DNA of 37,144 nucleotides, taken from contig CAJOIX010000014.1 in NCBI GenBank assembly GCA_905234815.1, positions 1-37,144 of the forward strand, written 5' to 3'. Position numbers and translations under genes: made by a program. This stretch comes from an uncultured Prevotella sp. Its GTDB lineage: Bacteria; Bacteroidota; Bacteroidia; Bacteroidales; Bacteroidaceae. Below are positions 33,618 through 37,144 of the stretch, one piece after another. Position 1 is the stretch's first letter. Each line of letters begins with the position of its first letter. A model generated the notes under the pieces. That model was not told where the DNA came from. It worked only from the letters and a program-made list of their open reading frames with translations, and did no database searches.

Positions 33618-36600
33618 ATGGAAAAAATATTAGGAATTGATACTGGTTCCAATAGTTTTGGATGGGCTATTGTTGAGCGTGATGAGCATGGTTGCCGTTT
33701 ATTAGAACATGGCACCAACATTTTCGAAGAAGGGGTTAAAATTGAGAAAGGAAACGAAAACTCTCGTGCAGCCGAACGCACGGAGTATCGACATTCTCGT
33801 CGTCATTATTGGCGCAGAAAAGTGAGAAAAATCAGTTTGCTCTCAATCCTATCCGATAATCATCTCTGTCCTCCGGTGAGTAAAGGTGAGTTACGCCAAT
33901 GGCGCTTGAAGAAAGTTTACCCCATGCGTGAGGACTTTCTTGCATGGCAGCGCACCGACGATGACAAGAACATAAACCCTTATCGTTTTCGTCATATCTG
34001 CTTAACCCAGAAGTTAGACCTGAACGATTTGACTCAGCGATATATTCTTGGACGCGCCTTATACCATTTGAACCAGCGTCGTGGTTTCCTAAGCAATAGA
34101 AAAGAAGGTACCAAAGAAAGTGATGGCAAGGTAATCAGTGGAATTGGTGAACTTGATAAAGAAATTGAAAAAAATAATTGTACCTATCTGGGTGAGTATT
34201 TCTTCCATCTCTATGAGCGTGGAGAAAAGATTCGTAATCACTATACATCGCGCAATTCTCATTATCTGAAAGAGTTTAATGCCATTTGTGCAAAGCAGGA
34301 ATTAGATGCTGAATTGGTTGATAAACTTCATCGAGCCATCTTCTATCAGCGGCCTTTGAAATCGCAGAAACATTTAGTTGGCCCTTGTAAGTTTGAGCCT
34401 GGGAAAACTCGCTGTCCTGTTTCTCATCCTTTGTTTGAGGATTTCCGTATGTATCAACTAATCAATAACATCAAGATACAAACGCCATCCGATACAGAAC
34501 TACGTCCACTTTCTAATGAAGAGCGCTCATCCATTATTCCTCTTTTCAAGCGTGCGTCGAATTTTGAGTTTAAAGCAATAGCCAAGAAACTCTCTGGGGG
34601 CAAGAACAAAGGCTTTGGTTTTTATCAAGACGCAGAGGATCATCCCTACAAGTTTAACTATCCGATGGATACACCGGTGAGTCATAGTCCTGTCAACAAA
34701 CAGTTGGAAGATATCTTTGGTGAAGACTGGCTCACTGCTGTCTGTGAAGTTTATACGCTTGCAGGAAGAAAGTCGCGCACAGAGGTGATGAACGATATCT
34801 GGCATGTATTGTTTTCTTTCGATGATGAGGAGAAACTAAAAGTATTCGCTAAGAATCGTTTGCAGCTCGACGATGATGCAGCAGAGAGATTTAGCAAAAT
34901 AAAAATGCCAACAGATTATGCCGCCTTAAGTCTGAATGCCATCAAGAAAATTCTTTTCTTTATGAAGGAATACGGTTTACGCTACGATCAAGCCGTGCTC
35001 CTGGGTAATCTTTCTGCTATCTTGCCAAAATACGTTTGGAATTTGAAAGAGACTCGTGAAGTCGCCATCGAACGTGTGATAGATGAGCTTAACAAGTATA
35101 ATCCCTCCATAGATGCTCGTTCTCAAGATGTATATCTGAAAGATTACTTGAAGGCGCAGTATGGTTTAGATGACAAGGCGGTAAACAAACTCTGGCATCA
35201 TTCCGATTTAGAAACCTATCCTCGTGCTCGCGCCAATGAGGATGGCATTCTTCAGTTAGGCTCTCCGCGTGTGGATGCCATTAAGAACCCCATGGCCATG
35301 CGGTCGCTCTTCCGTATCAAGAAGGTGGTGAATCTACTTTTAAAGGAAGGGAAGATAGATGCAGATACAAAGATCCACATTGAGTTTGGGCGCGATCTCA
35401 ACGATGCAAACCGCCGCAAAGCTATTCAAGCATGGCAACGCGAAAATGAAAAAGAAAATGCGGAAGCCAAACAACGTATAAAAGAACACTTCAAAAAGAG
35501 GGGAATAGAGAATTATCAAGTGAGCGACGATGAAATTCTCAAGTATCGCCTGTGGACCGAGCAAAACCGTAAAAATATCTATGGAGAAGGAGAGGAAATA
35601 GGAATCGCCGAATTTTTAGGTAAAGATCCAAAATACGATATTGAACATACCATCCCTCGTAGCCGCGGCGGTGACACCACAATGGCAAACCTTACACTGT
35701 GCAACAGCCGCTACAATCGTGATGTGAAGAAAACCAAACTTCCTTCTGAACTGCCTGACCATGAGGTGATACTTCAGCGCATAGAACATTGGAAAAAGAA
35801 ATACGAAGATTTTGAAGCCCAGTATCGGAAAAACAAACGTGGCTCCGAGGCGACAAAGGAGTTGAAAGACAGTTGCATACAGCGTAAGCATTTAGCTAAA
35901 ATCAAGTATGAATACTGGAAAGGTAAATACGAGCGTTTCACCATGACAGAGGTGCCCGAAGGTTTCGCACGCCGTCAGGGACACGACAATTCTATCGTGG
36001 CGCGCTATGCTCGTATGTATTTGAAATCTCTCTTCAAGCAGGTCTATATAGTAAAAGGAATTGCCACAGCCGACTTCCGTAAAATATGGGGCATCCAATC
36101 CGAATATGAGAAGAAGTCGCGCGAGAATCATGTTCATCATTGCATTGATGCCATCACCATTGCTTGTATAGGTAAAACGGAGTACGACAGGCTGGCAGCC
36201 TACTATCACAGCGAAGAAGAGCATAAGTGGTATGGAGTAAAAGCGATGTACTTCCCCAAGCCTTGGCTGACTTTTACTGAAGATATGCTCCATCTGGAAG
36301 ATGAACTCATCATAGCCCACCACAAGAAAGACAATCTCCCCAAACAGACCCGCAAGAAAATTCGTAATAAGGACGGGAAAATTCTGCGTGATAAAAATAA
36401 AAATCCCATTTATCAAGCAGGTGATACTGCTCGCGGTGCTCTGCATGAGCAAACATATTATGGTGCCATTGAACGTGATGGAGAAATTCGTTATGTGGTA
36501 AGGAAATCATTAGATTCTTTGAACGAGAAACAGTGTGAAAGCATCGTTGACGAAGAAGTTAAGCGCATTGTCTTAGATGCAATTCTTAAAAATGGAAGTT

Positions 36601-37144
36601 TAGCAAAGGCACTTGAGGAAGGAATATGGATGAACGAAGAGAAACATATTCCAATCAAGAAAGTTCGTATTTTCACACGCTTAACCCGCCCATTGTCGTT
36701 TGATAAGAAAAAGCCACGCGATAAATCTGTCCACGAATACAAGCGGAACTATTATGTCTCAACGGACCGCAATTATCTCATGGCAATCTATCGTGCAAAG
36801 AATGAGAAGGGTAAGAAAAAAAGTGATTTTGAGTTAGTTAGTGCTCTAAGGGCAGCCGAATTTTATCGAAAGAGTAGCGATAAAATTATGGTTGACAACC
36901 AATTGGTTCCACTCGAAAAGAATGGTCTGCCTCTATTGTATAAACTGAAAGTGGGAACAATGGTGCTCCTTTATGAAAGCTCGCCAAAAGAAGTATGGGA
37001 TTTGACAAAACAGAACTTGCAAAAGCGGTTATACAAAATAACAGGAATGTCATCAATCAAGCCAAAGAATATTGTATATGGTACTTTAGAGATGATTCAC
37101 CATCAAGATGCACGGATGAGTAAAGAAGTGAAATTGACAAAGGG
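33618..37144 (+). CDS. cas9: CRISPR-associated endonuclease Cas9, type II-C, partial (C-terminus beyond right edge)
   Basis: The frame is open for 1175 codons from the ATG at 33618 to the edge, with no stop. RuvC-I MEKILGIDTGSNSFGWA (Asp8); Arg-rich bridge helix about 49-71; recognition lobe about 72-560, including GRALYHLNQRRGFLSNR and QRPLKSQKHLVGPC; RuvC-II KIHIEFGRD (Glu589); HNH domain YDIEHTIPRSRGG (His677) with Asn691 and Asn700, the position before His being Glu rather than the more usual Asp; RuvC-III HHCIDAITIA (His841, Asp844). All nuclease residues are present, so it should cut both strands. The PAM-interacting region starts after about 880 and is cut by the edge. Bacteroidetes II-C Cas9 proteins are typically about 1400 residues. 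Base composition is visibly more A/T-rich than in the ribosomal genes before it, consistent with horizontal gain. cas1/cas2 and the array would be expected to the right. Confidence 0.97.
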   Translation, partial: MEKILGIDTGSNSFGWAIVERDEHGCRLLEHGTNIFEEGVKIEKGNENSRAAERTEYRHSRRHYWRRKVRKISLLSILSDNHLCPPVSKGELRQWRLKKVYPMREDFLAWQRTDDDKNINPYRFRHICLTQKLDLNDLTQRYILGRALYHLNQRRGFLSNRKEGTKESDGKVISGIGELDKEIEKNNCTYLGEYFFHLYERGEKIRNHYTSRNSHYLKEFNAICAKQELDAELVDKLHRAIFYQRPLKSQKHLVGPCKFEPGKTRCPVSHPLFEDFRMYQLINNIKIQTPSDTELRPLSNEERSSIIPLFKRASNFEFKAIAKKLSGGKNKGFGFYQDAEDHPYKFNYPMDTPVSHSPVNKQLEDIFGEDWLTAVCEVYTLAGRKSRTEVMNDIWHVLFSFDDEEKLKVFAKNRLQLDDDAAERFSKIKMPTDYAALSLNAIKKILFFMKEYGLRYDQAVLLGNLSAILPKYVWNLKETREVAIERVIDELNKYNPSIDARSQDVYLKDYLKAQYGLDDKAVNKLWHHSDLETYPRARANEDGILQLGSPRVDAIKNPMAMRSLFRIKKVVNLLLKEGKIDADTKIHIEFGRDLNDANRRKAIQAWQRENEKENAEAKQRIKEHFKKRGIENYQVSDDEILKYRLWTEQNRKNIYGEGEEIGIAEFLGKDPKYDIEHTIPRSRGGDTTMANLTLCNSRYNRDVKKTKLPSELPDHEVILQRIEHWKKKYEDFEAQYRKNKRGSEATKELKDSCIQRKHLAKIKYEYWKGKYERFTMTEVPEGFARRQGHDNSIVARYARMYLKSLFKQVYIVKGIATADFRKIWGIQSEYEKKSRENHVHHCIDAITIACIGKTEYDRLAAYYHSEEEHKWYGVKAMYFPKPWLTFTEDMLHLEDELIIAHHKKDNLPKQTRKKIRNKDGKILRDKNKNPIYQAGDTARGALHEQTYYGAIERDGEIRYVVRKSLDSLNEKQCESIVDEEVKRIVLDAILKNGSLAKALEEGIWMNEEKHIPIKKVRIFTRLTRPLSFDKKKPRDKSVHEYKRNYYVSTDRNYLMAIYRAKNEKGKKKSDFELVSALRAAEFYRKSSDKIMVDNQLVPLEKNGLPLLYKLKVGTMVLLYESSPKEVWDLTKQNLQKRLYKITGMSSIKPKNIVYGTLEMIHHQDARMSKEVKLTK

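Noticed and set aside
33587..36742. Several minus-strand frames of 60-190 codons at the right end
   Set aside because: They lie opposite the open cas9 frame, show no family motifs and have no spacing like an operon.

Overview
The window looks like a chromosomal segment of a Bacteroidales bacterium, most likely Prevotella or a close relative. The reasons are the gene orders (DUF6242 - PorG-like - uppS - bamA - ompH series - murI; acpP - fabF - rnc; dapB - lepB - lepB-like - wbqC; rpsL - rpsG - fusA - rpsJ), the use of TAnnTTTG -7 / TTTG -33 promoters found repeatedly upstream of genes, A-rich leaders with few Shine-Dalgarno sites, and a periplasmic GH2 beta-galactosidase. No calculation was run; all calls come from reading the sequence.

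Layout: everything from 1 to about 26040 that I call a gene is on the minus strand. From right to left on that strand there are a DUF1573 protein and a large GH2 beta-galactosidase (21932-26040); a repeat-rich 811-base gap; acpP, fabF and rnc (18166-21120); a PASTA protein, rluD, ddl and an acyltransferase (14028-18020); ATP-type pckA with its own promoter and terminator (12280-13908); an envelope-biogenesis run from a DUF6242 lipoprotein through a PorG-like protein, uppS, bamA, three Skp/OmpH-like chaperones, murI, rbfA and a LolC/E-type permease (1953-11813); a 78-residue antitoxin-like protein (1597-1833); and a two-gene unit made of a 51-residue peptide gene and a surface lipoprotein that runs off the left edge. 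From 26144 onward the genes are on the plus strand: dapB, lepB, a catalytically degenerate lepB-like gene and wbqC-like (26144-29495), then the str operon rpsL-rpsG-fusA-rpsJ (29719-33365), closed by a strong terminator.

The right end (33457-37144) is a type II-C CRISPR-Cas locus. It has a tracrRNA gene on the minus strand and a divergent cas9 that is still open at the window edge (1175 codons visible). Their promoters overlap back to back, each with a good Bacteroidetes -7/-33 match. The first 12 or so bases of the predicted cas9 mRNA are perfectly complementary to the predicted 5' end of the tracrRNA, a few bases before the cas9 start codon, which suggests possible built-in feedback. The locus sits directly after rpsJ, where related genomes usually continue with rplC and the S10 operon. 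No CRISPR array and no cas1/cas2 lie inside the window.

Other non-coding structure includes two copies of a four-unit, 22-base-period palindromic array (12044-12126 and 21404-21486), a 28-base-arm inverted repeat between fabF and acpP, a cluster of tandem and inverted repeats at 21590-21850, and a leader with two strong stem-loops (1234-1304).
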